Source of the DNA: Paenibacillus artemisiicola
GTDB lineage: Bacteria > Bacillota > Bacilli > Paenibacillales > Paenibacillaceae
DNA length: 64,000 bases
NCBI RefSeq assembly: GCF_017652985.1
Contig: NZ_JAGGDJ010000016.1
Location: 1 to 64,000, forward strand
Reading direction: 5' to 3'
Below the pieces are notes generated by a model. That model searched no databases. It had not been told where the DNA came from and saw only the letters and a program-made list of their open reading frames with translations. Shown one piece after another: positions 16,922 to 25,650 of the stretch (positions are counted from its first letter, which is position 1; the number at the start of each line of letters is the position of its first letter). A program made the position numbers and the translations under genes.

Positions 16922-19180
16922 TTGTCGGTCAAGATTAAACTCTCTCTGATGATATCGCTGATCGTATTCGTCCTGCTCTTGCTCAATCTCATTTTGAACG
17001 AATATTCCACGAGGGTCAATCTGCGATCGGACGTCGAACGCAACATGGTGGCGATCAGCCGCCAGGTCGCCGCGGACGTCACGCAAAACACGAGCGAAAA
17101 CGAGTTTGTGCAATCCGTCTTGATCGACAAGCTGAGCATGGCGTCGTATTCCGCGTCGCAGCAACTGCCGGCTGCCTTGGAAGAGGTCACGAGAGCGCAG
17201 CTCGAGCTGGTCGCCTCCCGCGTCGGGCTATCCCGGTTATCGGTCATGCAGAAGCGCGGCGACGAGTACGTCATCGTGCGTTCCACCGACAGCCGGGAGG
17301 AAGGCACCATCAGCCTGTCCTGGCGGCAGCGGACGCTGGTTCGCGAAGACCGGAGCGATAAGCACTACCGGTTCTGGGCCGCGCAGGACTCCCCTAACTT
17401 CTCCGGAAGCGCCGCGATGCTCGGACAGGAAACGTTCTATACCGACGACGGGCACGATTACGTGATCCGCTGCTACTTGGATAGCGAGAGGCTGAACGAT
17501 TATCAGAAAATGGCCCATACGACCTCGTTTCTCGAAGATATGAAGGCCGGCAACCCCACGATCCTGGAGATTACGGGCTTTAACCCGAGCCTGTTCCAGC
17601 AAGGCGCCGAGATCCGCATCCCATCCATTATCCGCAGTAAGGAGCTCGCGGAGCGGCCCGTTCCGTTCGGTACGTACGAATACCGCAGCCTCGAACAGGA
17701 CGCGGCCGACGTGCAGGCGGCGCTGAAGGGCAAGCACGTCTTCCGCTATACCGCGATCCATCACCGGGCGATCATCAAGAGCTTCATCCTCATCCAACAG
17801 CCGAAGCCGTACGTCATCGGGCTAGTGCTGGACAAAAAACCGCTCATGCGGCTGATGGACGAACAGCGCTCCAATCAGCTTTGCATCTCCGCCGTCCTGT
17901 TATGCATCGTCGTCGTCTGCAGCTACGGGCTGTCGAACATGCTGCTGCGGCCGGTTCGCACGATTTTATGGAAGGTGAACGAAGTGTCGGTCGGGCGGTT
18001 CGACAGCTCGATCGAAGTGAAGCGCAAGGACGAGCTGGGCCAGCTGGCGCAGCGCGTGAACGCGATGTCGAAGAATCTCGGCATCTATATGACGAAGCTT
18101 CGGGCAGCCTTCGAAGAAAACCGGTCCATGAAGGAATACTTGGAATCCTTCATTAATCATACGACCGACGCCATCCACGTCGTCGATTTGGACGGCCGGA
18201 TCACGCAGGTGAACCGGGCGTTCGAGGAGATGTTCGGGTATACGACGGAAGAGGCGGTCGGGCAGGCGCTGCCGCTCGTGCCGGAGGCGCTCAAGGACGA
18301 GGAGCAGCAGACGGTCGAGCAGTTGAAATCCGGCAAGCCGCTGCCCGCCCGGGAGACGACGCGCGTCACGAAGCGGGGCGAGCGGATCGCGGTGAGCGTG
18401 ACGACGTCGCCGATTCACGATCGCCACGGCAATCTGCGCGCGATCGCGAGCATCACCCGCGACATGACGAGCCGCAACGAAATGGACGAGCTGCTGCGGC
18501 GCTCCGAGAAGCTGACGACCGTCGGGCAGCTGGCCGCCGGGGTCGCGCACGAGATCCGCAATCCGCTGACCACCCTGCGCGGGTTCCTGCAGCTGCAGCA
18601 GGAGACGCGCAAGCTGAACGAGCGCCACGTCGATCTCATGCTGTCCGAGCTCGACCGGATCAATCTGATCGTCGGCGAGTTTCTCATCTTGGCCAAGCCG
18701 CAAGCCACAAGGTTCGAGGTGAAGGACGTCCGCTTCACGCTGGGCGACGTCATCTCGCTGCTGGACAGCCAGGCGCATCTGTGCAACGTTATTTTCGTCA
18801 CGGACTTCGGACAGGACGACTGCCGCATCTCTTGCGAGGAGAACCAGCTGAAGCAGGTCTTCATCAACGTCCTGAAGAACGCGATCGAGGCGATGCCGCA
18901 GGGCGGGGAAATCGCGGTCAACGTCCGGCACGAGGATACGTTCGTCCGCATCTCCATCACGGACCAGGGCATCGGCATTCCGGAGGAGAAGATCGCGAAG
19001 CTGGGCGATCCGTTCTATACGGACAAGGACGCGGGGACGGGCCTCGGAATCATGGTCAGCCAACGTATTATTCAGAGCCATCAGGGCCATTTTGAAATTA
19101 AGAGCAAAGTGAACGTCGGGACGACGGTCTTGATTTCGCTGCCCCTGTATAAGGACGAGCCAAAGAATCCCATTTCTTGA
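16922..19180 (+). CDS. Sporulation-type sensor histidine kinase (HAMP-PAS-HisKA-HATPase)
   Basis: 752-aa membrane kinase. TM1 (about 5-28, SLMISLIVFVLLLLNLIL), an extracellular sensor region of ~290 residues, TM2 (ISAVLLCIVVVCSYGL), HAMP (VGRFDSSIEVKRKDELGQL), PAS (INHTTDAIHVVDLDGRITQVNRAF), HisKA with phospho-acceptor HEIRNPLTTLRGFLQL, and HATPase motifs NVLKNAIEAMP, DQGIGIP, GTGLGI. The HEIRNPLT..GFLQL block is close to Kin kinases feeding the Spo0 phosphorelay, which is inference here. No response regulator is adjacent, also as in Kin kinases. Start is TTG 16922 with AAGGGTGTG about 9 bases upstream, not TTG 16901. Confidence 0.9.
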   Translation: MSVKIKLSLMISLIVFVLLLLNLILNEYSTRVNLRSDVERNMVAISRQVAADVTQNTSENEFVQSVLIDKLSMASYSASQQLPAALEEVTRAQLELVASRVGLSRLSVMQKRGDEYVIVRSTDSREEGTISLSWRQRTLVREDRSDKHYRFWAAQDSPNFSGSAAMLGQETFYTDDGHDYVIRCYLDSERLNDYQKMAHTTSFLEDMKAGNPTILEITGFNPSLFQQGAEIRIPSIIRSKELAERPVPFGTYEYRSLEQDAADVQAALKGKHVFRYTAIHHRAIIKSFILIQQPKPYVIGLVLDKKPLMRLMDEQRSNQLCISAVLLCIVVVCSYGLSNMLLRPVRTILWKVNEVSVGRFDSSIEVKRKDELGQLAQRVNAMSKNLGIYMTKLRAAFEENRSMKEYLESFINHTTDAIHVVDLDGRITQVNRAFEEMFGYTTEEAVGQALPLVPEALKDEEQQTVEQLKSGKPLPARETTRVTKRGERIAVSVTTSPIHDRHGNLRAIASITRDMTSRNEMDELLRRSEKLTTVGQLAAGVAHEIRNPLTTLRGFLQLQQETRKLNERHVDLMLSELDRINLIVGEFLILAKPQATRFEVKDVRFTLGDVISLLDSQAHLCNVIFVTDFGQDDCRISCEENQLKQVFINVLKNAIEAMPQGGEIAVNVRHEDTFVRISITDQGIGIPEEKIAKLGDPFYTDKDAGTGLGIMVSQRIIQSHQGHFEIKSKVNVGTTVLISLPLYKDEPKNPIS

Positions 19181-19232
19181 CAAGAAGGAGTTCGCGCTTT
19201 CATGTACAATACATACAGGAGAGGTGAACGAC

Positions 19233-19937
19233 ATGCCGCGAACGGAAGGCTACCGGGCGCTGCTCGCGGGGGCGACAGGGCTTGTCGGCTTCCGGCTCCT
19301 CCGGCAGCTGCTGGAGGATCGGCGCTGCGGCGCGCTGACGGTGCTGACGCGGCGGCCGCTTCCTCCGATGCCGCAGGCCGGCGGGCTCCGGGACAAATTG
19401 ACCGTCCTTACCGCGGACTTCGACCATCTGGAACAAGCGCTCGCGGACGTCGAGGCGGACGTCGTATTCTGCGCGCTCGGCACGACGATCCGCAAGGCCG
19501 GTTCGCAGGAGGCGTACCGCCAAGTCGATCAGATGTATCCGCTGGCGCTCGGGGAGTGGGCCAGGTCGCGCGGAGCCGGGAAGTTCATCGTGATATCCGC
19601 CATGGGGGCGAACGCGTCGTCCGGCATCTTTTATAATCGGGTCAAAGGCGAGACGGAAGAGGCGCTTCGCGCCGTCGGTCTGCCGGAGCTGCATATCGTC
19701 CGGCCATCGCTGCTGCTCGGGCAGCGGGACGAATTCCGGCTCGGCGAGAAGGCCGCGATGCTGCTCGGTCCGCTGCTGAAGCCGCTCATGCGCGGGGGAC
19801 TGCGCCGATACCGGCCGGTCCGCGCGGAAGCGGTGGCGGCCTTCATGCGCCAAACGGCCGCCGCCGCGCCGATCGTCGGAAGCGGGCCGGCCGTCAAAAT
19901 CTACGAGAACGACGCAATAACGGAACGTAGCAAGTAG
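19233..19937 (+). CDS. NAD(P)H-binding atypical SDR protein (TIP30/YbbL-like)
   Basis: 234-aa Rossmann-fold protein. The N-terminal dinucleotide motif GATGLVGFRLLRQLL, an acidic strand with DVVFCALGTTIRKAGS, and the segment ISAMGANASSGIFYNRVKGETEEAL with the Tyr-x-x-x-Lys-like pair (YNRVK) are typical of atypical SDRs related to TIP30/HTATIP2. Substrate unknown. Start is ATG 19233 with AGGAGAGGTG 8 bases upstream; an in-frame GTG at 19224 lies inside that site. It starts 52 bases after the kinase gene and may be cotranscribed. Confidence 0.85.
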   Translation: MPRTEGYRALLAGATGLVGFRLLRQLLEDRRCGALTVLTRRPLPPMPQAGGLRDKLTVLTADFDHLEQALADVEADVVFCALGTTIRKAGSQEAYRQVDQMYPLALGEWARSRGAGKFIVISAMGANASSGIFYNRVKGETEEALRAVGLPELHIVRPSLLLGQRDEFRLGEKAAMLLGPLLKPLMRGGLRRYRPVRAEAVAAFMRQTAAAAPIVGSGPAVKIYENDAITERSK

Positions 19938-19979
19938 CCGGTATTGGTTCAGGGATCAAGTGCGGGGTGAACAAGTCAG

Positions 19980-20714
19980 TTGAGGATCAACAAGTTTATT
20001 AGCGAAACGGGGTACTGCTCCCGCCGGGAGGCCGACAAGCTCGTCGAAAGCGGGCGGGTCACGATCAACGGGGCGGTGGCCGAGCTCGGCAGCCAGGCGG
20101 AGCCGGGCGACGACGTCCGCGTCGACGGGAAGCCGATCGGATCGCAGAAGCGTCATGTGTATATCGCGCTGAACAAGCCCGTCGGCATTACGAGCACGAC
20201 GGAGGCGCAGGTGGAAGGCAACATCGTCGATTTCGTGGGGCACGCGGAGCGGATCTTCCCCATCGGAAGGCTGGACAAGGATTCGGAAGGGCTCATCCTG
20301 CTGACGAACGACGGGGATATCGTCAACAGGATTTTGCGGGCCGAAGGCAAGCACGAGAAGGAGTACGTCGTCACGGTCGACCGTCCCGTCACGCCGCGGT
20401 TTCTGAAGGCGATGAGCGAAGGCGTTCGCATCCTCGGCTCGATGACGCTGCCGTGCAAGGTGGAGAAAGAATCGGACCGCGTCTTCCGGATTACGCTAAC
20501 CGAGGGGAAGAACCGGCAAATCCGCCGGATGTGCCAGACGTTCGGGTATAACGTGCGCAAGCTTCGGCGCGTGCGAATCATGAACATCCTTCTGGGGCAG
20601 CTGGCGAACGGCAAATGGCGGGATCTGACGCAGGACGAGCTGGACAAGCTGTTCGGGCTGCTGGATTACCGTCCGGCCGAGTCGTCCGAGGAAGCGCCTT
20701 TTCCCGGGAAATAA
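19980..20714 (+). CDS. rluF: 23S rRNA pseudouridine(2604) synthase
   Basis: 244-aa RsuA/RluB/E/F family enzyme. The N-terminal S4 RNA-binding domain (INKFISETGYCSRREADKLVESGRVTINGA) precedes the catalytic domain with GRLDKDSEGLILLTNDGD, whose Asp is the nucleophile. KNRQIRRMC follows, typical of the family. The specific RluF call rests on overall resemblance (RINKFISETG start, KYNVRKLRRVRIMN-like end); RluB-type is the alternative. Start is TTG 19980 behind GCGGGGTGA. Terminated by the hairpin at 20720. Confidence 0.88.
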   Translation: MRINKFISETGYCSRREADKLVESGRVTINGAVAELGSQAEPGDDVRVDGKPIGSQKRHVYIALNKPVGITSTTEAQVEGNIVDFVGHAERIFPIGRLDKDSEGLILLTNDGDIVNRILRAEGKHEKEYVVTVDRPVTPRFLKAMSEGVRILGSMTLPCKVEKESDRVFRITLTEGKNRQIRRMCQTFGYNVRKLRRVRIMNILLGQLANGKWRDLTQDELDKLFGLLDYRPAESSEEAPFPGK

Positions 20715-20719
20715 CGACA

Positions 20720-20767
20720 AAACCAACATCCGTTCGGGCGGGTTCGCCGGGCGGTGTTGGTTTTTTG
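20720..20767 (+). terminator. rluF terminator
   Basis: AAACCAACA(T)CCG / CGG(T)GTTGGTTT stem around a GC loop, followed by TTTT. Confidence 0.82.
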
Positions 20768-20838
20768 TCTTCTCTGGCACCGATTCTATGAAAACGCGCA
20801 ACCATGCGGCGCGGGCGGGACGGCGGGGCCGCTTCGTC

Positions 20839-20867
20839 TTGCCATCCTATAAAACATGAAGTAAAAT
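20839..20867 (+). promoter_or_regulatory. Predicted promoter of MurE-like/racemase operon
   Basis: TTGCCA (20839-20844), 17-base spacer, TAAAAT (20862-20867), about 340 bases before the start codon. Confidence 0.5.
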
Positions 20868-20897
20868 TATAAAGGATTGTCCCGACTTTGCATAGAG

Positions 20898-20921
20898 GTT
20901 TTCAACAAAGTTTTCAACAAA
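20898..20921. repeat. 12-bp tandem repeat in leader
   Basis: GTTTTCAACAAA occurs twice in direct tandem, about 30 bases after the predicted start of transcription. Confidence 0.8.
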
Positions 20922-21208
20922 TATATAGTTCGGGCTGCAAGGCGTTTAGCGGGCCGAAATGCGTTTTGCTGCTTGGGCCGATAGGGCATACATACCGTCG
21001 TGGTCGATGACACCAGACAAGCCGTCGCCTCCTGCTAGCGCCCGCCTCCCATAATCGGAAGCATCCGAAGCCGGCCTTCGCCTTCTTCGGCATGCTCGCG
21101 GGCAAGACGATGGGCAGATTCGCGAAAAGATAGGCGAAAAGGCGGCACGGGCTGGCGATGCAAGCGCGGCCGGCTGCCTTTCCGCCGTCGAAGAAAGGAC
21201 CGTGGGCC

Positions 21209-22708
21209 ATGACGAAATTACAAGAATTGCTGCAAGCCATCACGATAACCGAAACGTATCATGCCGGGGACAGCGAGATTACCGGCATTTCCTATCATTC
21301 GCAGAAAGTCGCGCCGGGCCAGCTGTTCGTCTGCATTACGGGCTACAGCACCGACGGGCATAAATACTTGGGCGATGCCGTGAAGCGCGGCGCGGTGGCC
21401 GCGATCGTCGAGCGGATCCAGCCGGAGATCGACGTGCCGCAGTACGTCGTGCCGAACAGCCGGATCGCCATGGCGCGGCTCGCGAGCGCGTATTACGGCC
21501 GTCCCGCCGACCGGATGACGATGATCGGCATCACGGCGACGAACGGCAAGACGAGCACCACGTACATGACGAACGCCATTCTCGAGCGGCACGGCTTCAA
21601 GACGGGGATGATCGGCACGGTCGTCGTCAAGATCGACGAAGAGCGGATCCCGGCCGAGCTGACGACGCCGGAATCGCTCGACCTGCAGGCGTATCTGAAG
21701 CGGATGGCCGACGCCGGCGTCTCCCACGTGAGCATGGAGGTATCCTCCGCGGCGCAGGAGGCGAACCGCGTCGAATCGGTCGATTACGACATCGTCTGCT
21801 TCAATAACCTGAGCCGCGAGCATATCGATTCGCACGGCACGTTCGAGAATTACTTCGCGGCGAAATCCAAGCTGATCCGGGGTGCCGGCGAACGCAGCTT
21901 CGCAGTGTTGAACCTGGACGACGAATACGCGGCTTCCCTCGCAACCGAGACGCGCGCGAAGGTCATCACGTTCGGCATGAGAAGCGGCGAAGGCACGCTG
22001 CACTGCAAGGACCTCGACTTGTCCACCGGACGGGCGAAGTTCACGGTCGAGATTCTGAAGCCGTTCGAAGCGAACGGCGTCCGTCACGAGCCGGGCGAGT
22101 TCCGCGTCGAGCTGCGCATTCCGGGCCTGCACTCCGTCTATAACTCCATGGCGGCGATCGCGATCGCGCTCCTCTGCGGCGTGTCCGTGGCGACGATTCA
22201 GGAAACGCTGCGCACCTTCGGCGGCGTGGAGCGCCGGTTCCAGTTCATTCATGAGGACGCGTTCACGATCATCGACGATCACTTCGCCAATCCGGGCAAC
22301 ATCGACGTTACGCTGGAGACGCTCCGCTACATGGACTACGAGGACTTCCATCTCGTCTACGCGATCCGCGGCGCGCGCGGGCCGATCATCAACCGCGAGA
22401 ACGCGGAATCGATCGTGAAGTGGATGAACCGGCTGGAACGCCGCGAGCTGATCGCGACGCGGAGCCGGTCGCATGTCAACCGCCACAACGTCGTATCGGA
22501 CGAAGAGACCGACGTGTTCCTGGAGGTCATGAACGAGGCGGGCATCGAGGTCAAGCTGTTCGACGAGCTGCCGGACGCGATCGGGTCGGCGCTGGGCGAG
22601 GCGAAGCGCGGCGATCTGATTCTGCTCGCGGGCTGCCAAGGCATGGATCCGGGCGCGGAGATCGCGCTGCAGCTGCTCGGGAAGCCGGGAACGGAAGCGG
22701 CGGAGTAA
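21209..22708 (+). CDS. Mur ligase family protein (MurE-like, divergent)
   Basis: 499 aa with the three-domain Mur ligase plan. The N-terminal MurE-type domain (ITGISYHSQKVAPGQLFVCI..TDGHKY) precedes an ATP-binding loop ITATNGKTSTTY and a central domain with HIDSHGTFENYFAAKSKLI, whose lysine matches the carbamylated one of Mur ligases. The C-terminal domain departs from MurE: DYAHTPD is replaced by DDHFANPGN, and the DNPR motif that selects meso-DAP is absent. It should therefore ligate an amino acid to a carboxylate with ATP, but on another substrate. Start ATG 21209 has AAAGGAC about 9 bases upstream. A racemase gene follows. Confidence 0.85.
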   Translation: MTKLQELLQAITITETYHAGDSEITGISYHSQKVAPGQLFVCITGYSTDGHKYLGDAVKRGAVAAIVERIQPEIDVPQYVVPNSRIAMARLASAYYGRPADRMTMIGITATNGKTSTTYMTNAILERHGFKTGMIGTVVVKIDEERIPAELTTPESLDLQAYLKRMADAGVSHVSMEVSSAAQEANRVESVDYDIVCFNNLSREHIDSHGTFENYFAAKSKLIRGAGERSFAVLNLDDEYAASLATETRAKVITFGMRSGEGTLHCKDLDLSTGRAKFTVEILKPFEANGVRHEPGEFRVELRIPGLHSVYNSMAAIAIALLCGVSVATIQETLRTFGGVERRFQFIHEDAFTIIDDHFANPGNIDVTLETLRYMDYEDFHLVYAIRGARGPIINRENAESIVKWMNRLERRELIATRSRSHVNRHNVVSDEETDVFLEVMNEAGIEVKLFDELPDAIGSALGEAKRGDLILLAGCQGMDPGAEIALQLLGKPGTEAAE

Positions 22709-22797
22709 ATCCGTTCGGCGCCGAGCGGAGCGCGACGAGCAGATAAGCGGCCGAAGAGCCGCTCGGCGAACGAGGCGGGAACCAACGAACGACGAAC

Positions 22798-22844
22798 GAT
22801 TATGTCATCGAAAGATTATGTCATCGAACGATTATGTCATACGA
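22798..22844. repeat. 16-bp tandem repeat upstream of racemase
   Basis: GATTATGTCATCGAA(A/C) is repeated: 22798-22813, 22814-22829 and a partial third copy from 22830. It lies in the 152-base gap between the ligase and racemase genes. Confidence 0.85.
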
Positions 22845-22860
22845 TAAAGGTTGTTGAATC

Positions 22861-23580
22861 ATGGAACGTAAACGGTTAGGGGTTCTGGGCGGCATGGGCC
22901 CGAAGGCGACGTCCGTCTTTATCGACCTGATTATCGAAAGCACGGCGGCCGACCGGGACCAGGACCATATCGACATGGTGGTGCTGAACCATGCCTCGCT
23001 GCCGGACCGGACCCACGTGATCCTCGAGAACACGGGCGAGCTGTTCCTGCGGGAGATCGAGAAGGATATCCGGCTGCTGGAATACGCGGAGGTGGCGAAC
23101 ATCGCCATGCCGTGCAACACCGCGCACTATTACATTCAAGAGATGCAGGCCATGACGACGATTCCGATCATCGACATGGTGGAAGAGACGATGCGGGAAA
23201 TCGTCGATACGTTCGGCCGCGGCGGCAAGGTCGGCATTCTGGCGACGAACGGCACGCTGCGCAGCGGCATCTACGGCGACTGCGCCCGCCGGTACGGGAT
23301 GGTTCCGCATGAGCCGGACAGGGACGTGCAGCAGCAGGTCATGAACATCATTTACCGCGACATCAAGCGCGGCATCCTCAGCGATCCCGCCGAGCTCGAG
23401 GGCATCATCCGCGATATGATCGAACGCGACGGCTGCAGCTGCGTCATCATCGCCTGCACGGAGCTGTCGATCGTCAAGCTCAGCGAGGAAGCGCGCAAGG
23501 TCAGCATCGACGCCATGGACGTGCTCGTCCGGCGGTCGATCGAGCTGTCCCTGCCCGCGCACAAGTCCGAGCTGTTGTGA
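22861..23580 (+). CDS. Aspartate/glutamate racemase family protein
   Basis: 239-aa cofactor-independent racemase. Both catalytic cysteines are present in their motifs: MPCNTAHYY (first) and IIACTELSIV (second), and the N terminus LGVLGGMGPKATSVFIDLI is typical of the Asp/Glu/hydantoin racemase family (RacX/YgeA-like). It should supply a D-amino acid. Position directly after a divergent MurE-like ligase suggests that the D-amino acid is the ligase substrate, which is inference. Ribosome site AAAGGTTG precedes ATG by about 6 bases. 16-bp repeats fill the gap before it. Confidence 0.9.
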   Translation: MERKRLGVLGGMGPKATSVFIDLIIESTAADRDQDHIDMVVLNHASLPDRTHVILENTGELFLREIEKDIRLLEYAEVANIAMPCNTAHYYIQEMQAMTTIPIIDMVEETMREIVDTFGRGGKVGILATNGTLRSGIYGDCARRYGMVPHEPDRDVQQQVMNIIYRDIKRGILSDPAELEGIIRDMIERDGCSCVIIACTELSIVKLSEEARKVSIDAMDVLVRRSIELSLPAHKSELL

Positions 23581-23776
23581 CGGGCCGCGCCCGGAGCGCT
23601 GCGGCGAGCGGGAGTCCGCCTCACCGCAGCGCGACGTACGGGTAACGCCCCGCAGCGTGACGGCATGAGCGTCAGGAGCGTCAGGAGCGCGAGTAACGTC
23701 AGGAACGCGGGAAAGTTCAAGGTAACATCGGCAAGTTCGGCAGCCCGTCGGCAGCGAGCCGCCGCATACGCCAAAT

Positions 23777-23811
23777 AACCGCCGGGAGCTTTGCGCTCCC
23801 GGCGGTTTTTT
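23777..23811. terminator. Bidirectional terminator between racemase and motB
   Basis: AACCGCCGGGAGC / GCTCCCGGCGGTT hairpin, T-rich on both sides, between convergent genes. The preceding 200 bases hold only short GCGTCAGGA-type repeats. Confidence 0.85.
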
Positions 23812-23829
23812 CGTTTGGCCGTATTGCAG

Positions 23830-24648
23830 TTATTTCGCCGCGCCGGACGCCGGCACGCTGACGGTCTTGGACGCATCCGCGTATTTCCGGATGATCGATA
23901 CCTCGACGCGCCGGTTCTTCGAGCGGCCCGCGGCCGTGTCGTTGCTCGCGATCGGCCGGTATTCGCCGTAGCCGATGTTGCTGAAGTTCTTCGGATTGAG
24001 CTGCTTGTTGTCGAGCACGATGTTCATGAAGCGGATCGCCCGCATGGAGCTGAGCTCCCAGTTCGATTCGAACTCGTCGTTGTGAATCGGTACGTTGTCG
24101 GTGTGGCCGGAGACGACGACCTCGTAGTCGGAATACTTGGTGAGCATGTTCGAGATCTCGATGGCGAGCTTGCGCGACTCGGGCTTCACCTTGGCGCTGC
24201 CCGGCGCGAACAGGGAGCTGTCGCTGATCGTGATCGTCAGCCGCGATTGGTTGAGCTTCGTGTCCAACTGGGTCGTGAGGCCGTTCGACTGAATGTACTG
24301 GTCGACCTGCTTCTTCAGGTTCTCGAGGTCCTGCTGTTCCTGCTTCTGCAGGGCTTGGCGCTGCTGCTCCGACATATCCTTCGTATCTTCGCGGCGCTTG
24401 ATGTCCTGCGTGTTCTCCATCTGGTTGGCCTGCGAGATGATCGAGGACTGGTCCAGCACGCCGATGCCGTTGTTGAACGCGATGTTGAACGCCTTGCTCA
24501 TGTCCTGGAACTTCTTCGAATCGGTGGAGCTCATGGCATAGAGCACGATGAACAGCGCGAGCAGCAGCGTCAGCAGGTCGGCATACGGGATCAGCCAGGT
24601 TTCGTCGGCGTGTTCCTCGTGATGCTCTTTCTTATGCTTTTTGCTCAA
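23830..24648 (-). CDS. motB: Flagellar motor protein MotB
   Basis: 272-aa stator subunit. A charged N terminus (KKHKKEHHEEHADETW) leads into the single TM helix IPYADLLTLLLALFIVLYAMSS, whose Asp is the proton-binding residue. A plug/linker with coiled coil (QQRQALQKQEQQDLENLKKQV) follows, then an OmpA/MotB peptidoglycan-binding domain (VVSGHTDNVPIHN, LSSMRAIRFMN). It overlaps motA by 17 bases, so the two are translationally coupled. The terminator at 23777 ends the operon. Confidence 0.95.
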   Translation of the reverse strand: MSKKHKKEHHEEHADETWLIPYADLLTLLLALFIVLYAMSSTDSKKFQDMSKAFNIAFNNGIGVLDQSSIISQANQMENTQDIKRREDTKDMSEQQRQALQKQEQQDLENLKKQVDQYIQSNGLTTQLDTKLNQSRLTITISDSSLFAPGSAKVKPESRKLAIEISNMLTKYSDYEVVVSGHTDNVPIHNDEFESNWELSSMRAIRFMNIVLDNKQLNPKNFSNIGYGEYRPIASNDTAAGRSKNRRVEVSIIRKYADASKTVSVPASGAAK

Positions 24649-25432
24649 TCGCTTCGGCCCCCTTCTGGCTCAGCTTGAAGCGCTCCGTCGGCGTGAGGAA
24701 GACGGACAGCTTCTGGTTGATCGCGATCGTGGAGACGCCCGATTGGATCGACAGCAGGCCTTCGACCATCATGAGGCGCAGTTCGACTTCGTTCTTCGAC
24801 AGGCGCTTCAGCTTATTGGCGATTGGGTGCCATAATACGTAACCGGTGAATATACCTAAAAGAGTAGCGACGAACGCAGCGGCGATCGCATGGGCGAGAC
24901 GCCCCATGTCGCTCATGTCGGCCAGCGCCGCGATCAGGCCGATAACGGCCCCGAGCACCCCGAGCGTCGGCGCGTACATGCCGGCTTGGGAGAAGATCAG
25001 GGCGCCCGCGCGGTGGCGCTCCTCCGTCGCGGCGATGTCCTCGAGCAGGACGTCGCGGACGAGATCCTGGTCGTTGCCGTCGATGATCATCCGCATGCCG
25101 TTGCGGAGGAACGGGTCTTCGATCTCGTCGACCTTCGACTCGAGGGCGAGCAGGCCTTCGCGACGCGTGATCGTCGCCCATTCCATGAACAGGGCGATGA
25201 CTTCCTCGCGGGGGAGCAGTTTTTGCACGACGAAGATCATTTTGATCAATTTCGGGAACTTTTTAAGCTCGCTCAGCGGGAAACCGATGAATAACGAGGC
25301 GGCCGTCCCGACGATAATGATGATAAAAGCGGCTGGATTTACCAGGTTTTCGATCGGGGCGCCCTTGAGCACCATCCCGAGCAGAACGGCTACGAGACCG
25401 AGCACGATACCGATGATTGTAGATTTTTCCAT
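24632..25432 (-). CDS. motA: Flagellar motor protein MotA
   Basis: 266-aa stator subunit with four TM helices: IIGIVLGLVAVLLGMVL, AAFIIIIVGTAASLFIGF, APTLGVLGAVIGLIAAL and AAAFVATLLGIFTGYVLWHPIANKL. The cytoplasmic loop between TM2 and TM3 includes RREGLLALE and DPFLRNGM, as in proton-driven MotA. With MotB it forms the ion channel that turns the flagellum. A SigD-like promoter lies about 100 bases upstream. Confidence 0.95.
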   Translation of the reverse strand: MEKSTIIGIVLGLVAVLLGMVLKGAPIENLVNPAAFIIIIVGTAASLFIGFPLSELKKFPKLIKMIFVVQKLLPREEVIALFMEWATITRREGLLALESKVDEIEDPFLRNGMRMIIDGNDQDLVRDVLLEDIAATEERHRAGALIFSQAGMYAPTLGVLGAVIGLIAALADMSDMGRLAHAIAAAFVATLLGIFTGYVLWHPIANKLKRLSKNEVELRLMMVEGLLSIQSGVSTIAINQKLSVFLTPTERFKLSQKGAEAIEQKA

Positions 25433-25529
25433 GACACACCTCGTCTAGTAATAAAGTCGCGACTATCGTCAACCGGCGGCTGCCGTTCAAGCCCGTGGGC
25501 GGGGTAAAAAGAAAAGAGACACGCTATTT

Positions 25530-25556
25530 ATATCGACAAAATCGGTCCGTAGATTA
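25530..25556 (-). promoter_or_regulatory. Predicted SigD (flagellar sigma-28) promoter of motAB
   Basis: Minus strand TAAT (25553-25556), exactly 15 bases, GTCGATAT (25530-25537). The SigD consensus is TAAA-N15-GCCGATAT, so there is one mismatch in each element. Confidence 0.65.
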
Positions 25557-25650
25557 GAGCTGAACGGATGTTTTAGGAGTTTTCGTCCCAATTCGTGTAA
25601 AATAGGGAGAAGCGGCTGGAAATTAGAAGCAGAGAGGCAGGCGGCGCAAA

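Larger units (their letters stand above)
20715..21208. other. Long intergenic/leader region before the MurE-like gene
   Basis: 494 bases without a gene. After the rluF terminator there is a good promoter (20839-20867). The predicted transcript then has about 330 bases of untranslated leader containing a 12-bp tandem repeat (20898-20921) and a hairpin GCATCCGAAG / CTTCGGCATGC around 21059-21094. No known riboswitch class was recognised. Confidence 0.5.

Noticed and set aside
20914..21243. 109-codon minus-strand frame in the leader of the MurE-like gene
   Set aside because: No ribosome site, no family, Arg/Cys-rich product typical of a shadow frame.
22420..22746. 108-codon plus-strand frame inside the MurE-like gene
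   Set aside because: Out-of-frame overlap with a well-supported gene; composition typical of a shadow.
23590..23780. Short GCGTCAGGA-type repeats as a CRISPR array
   Set aside because: Repeat units are only about 10-12 bases and unevenly spaced, with no conserved spacer length and no cas genes.
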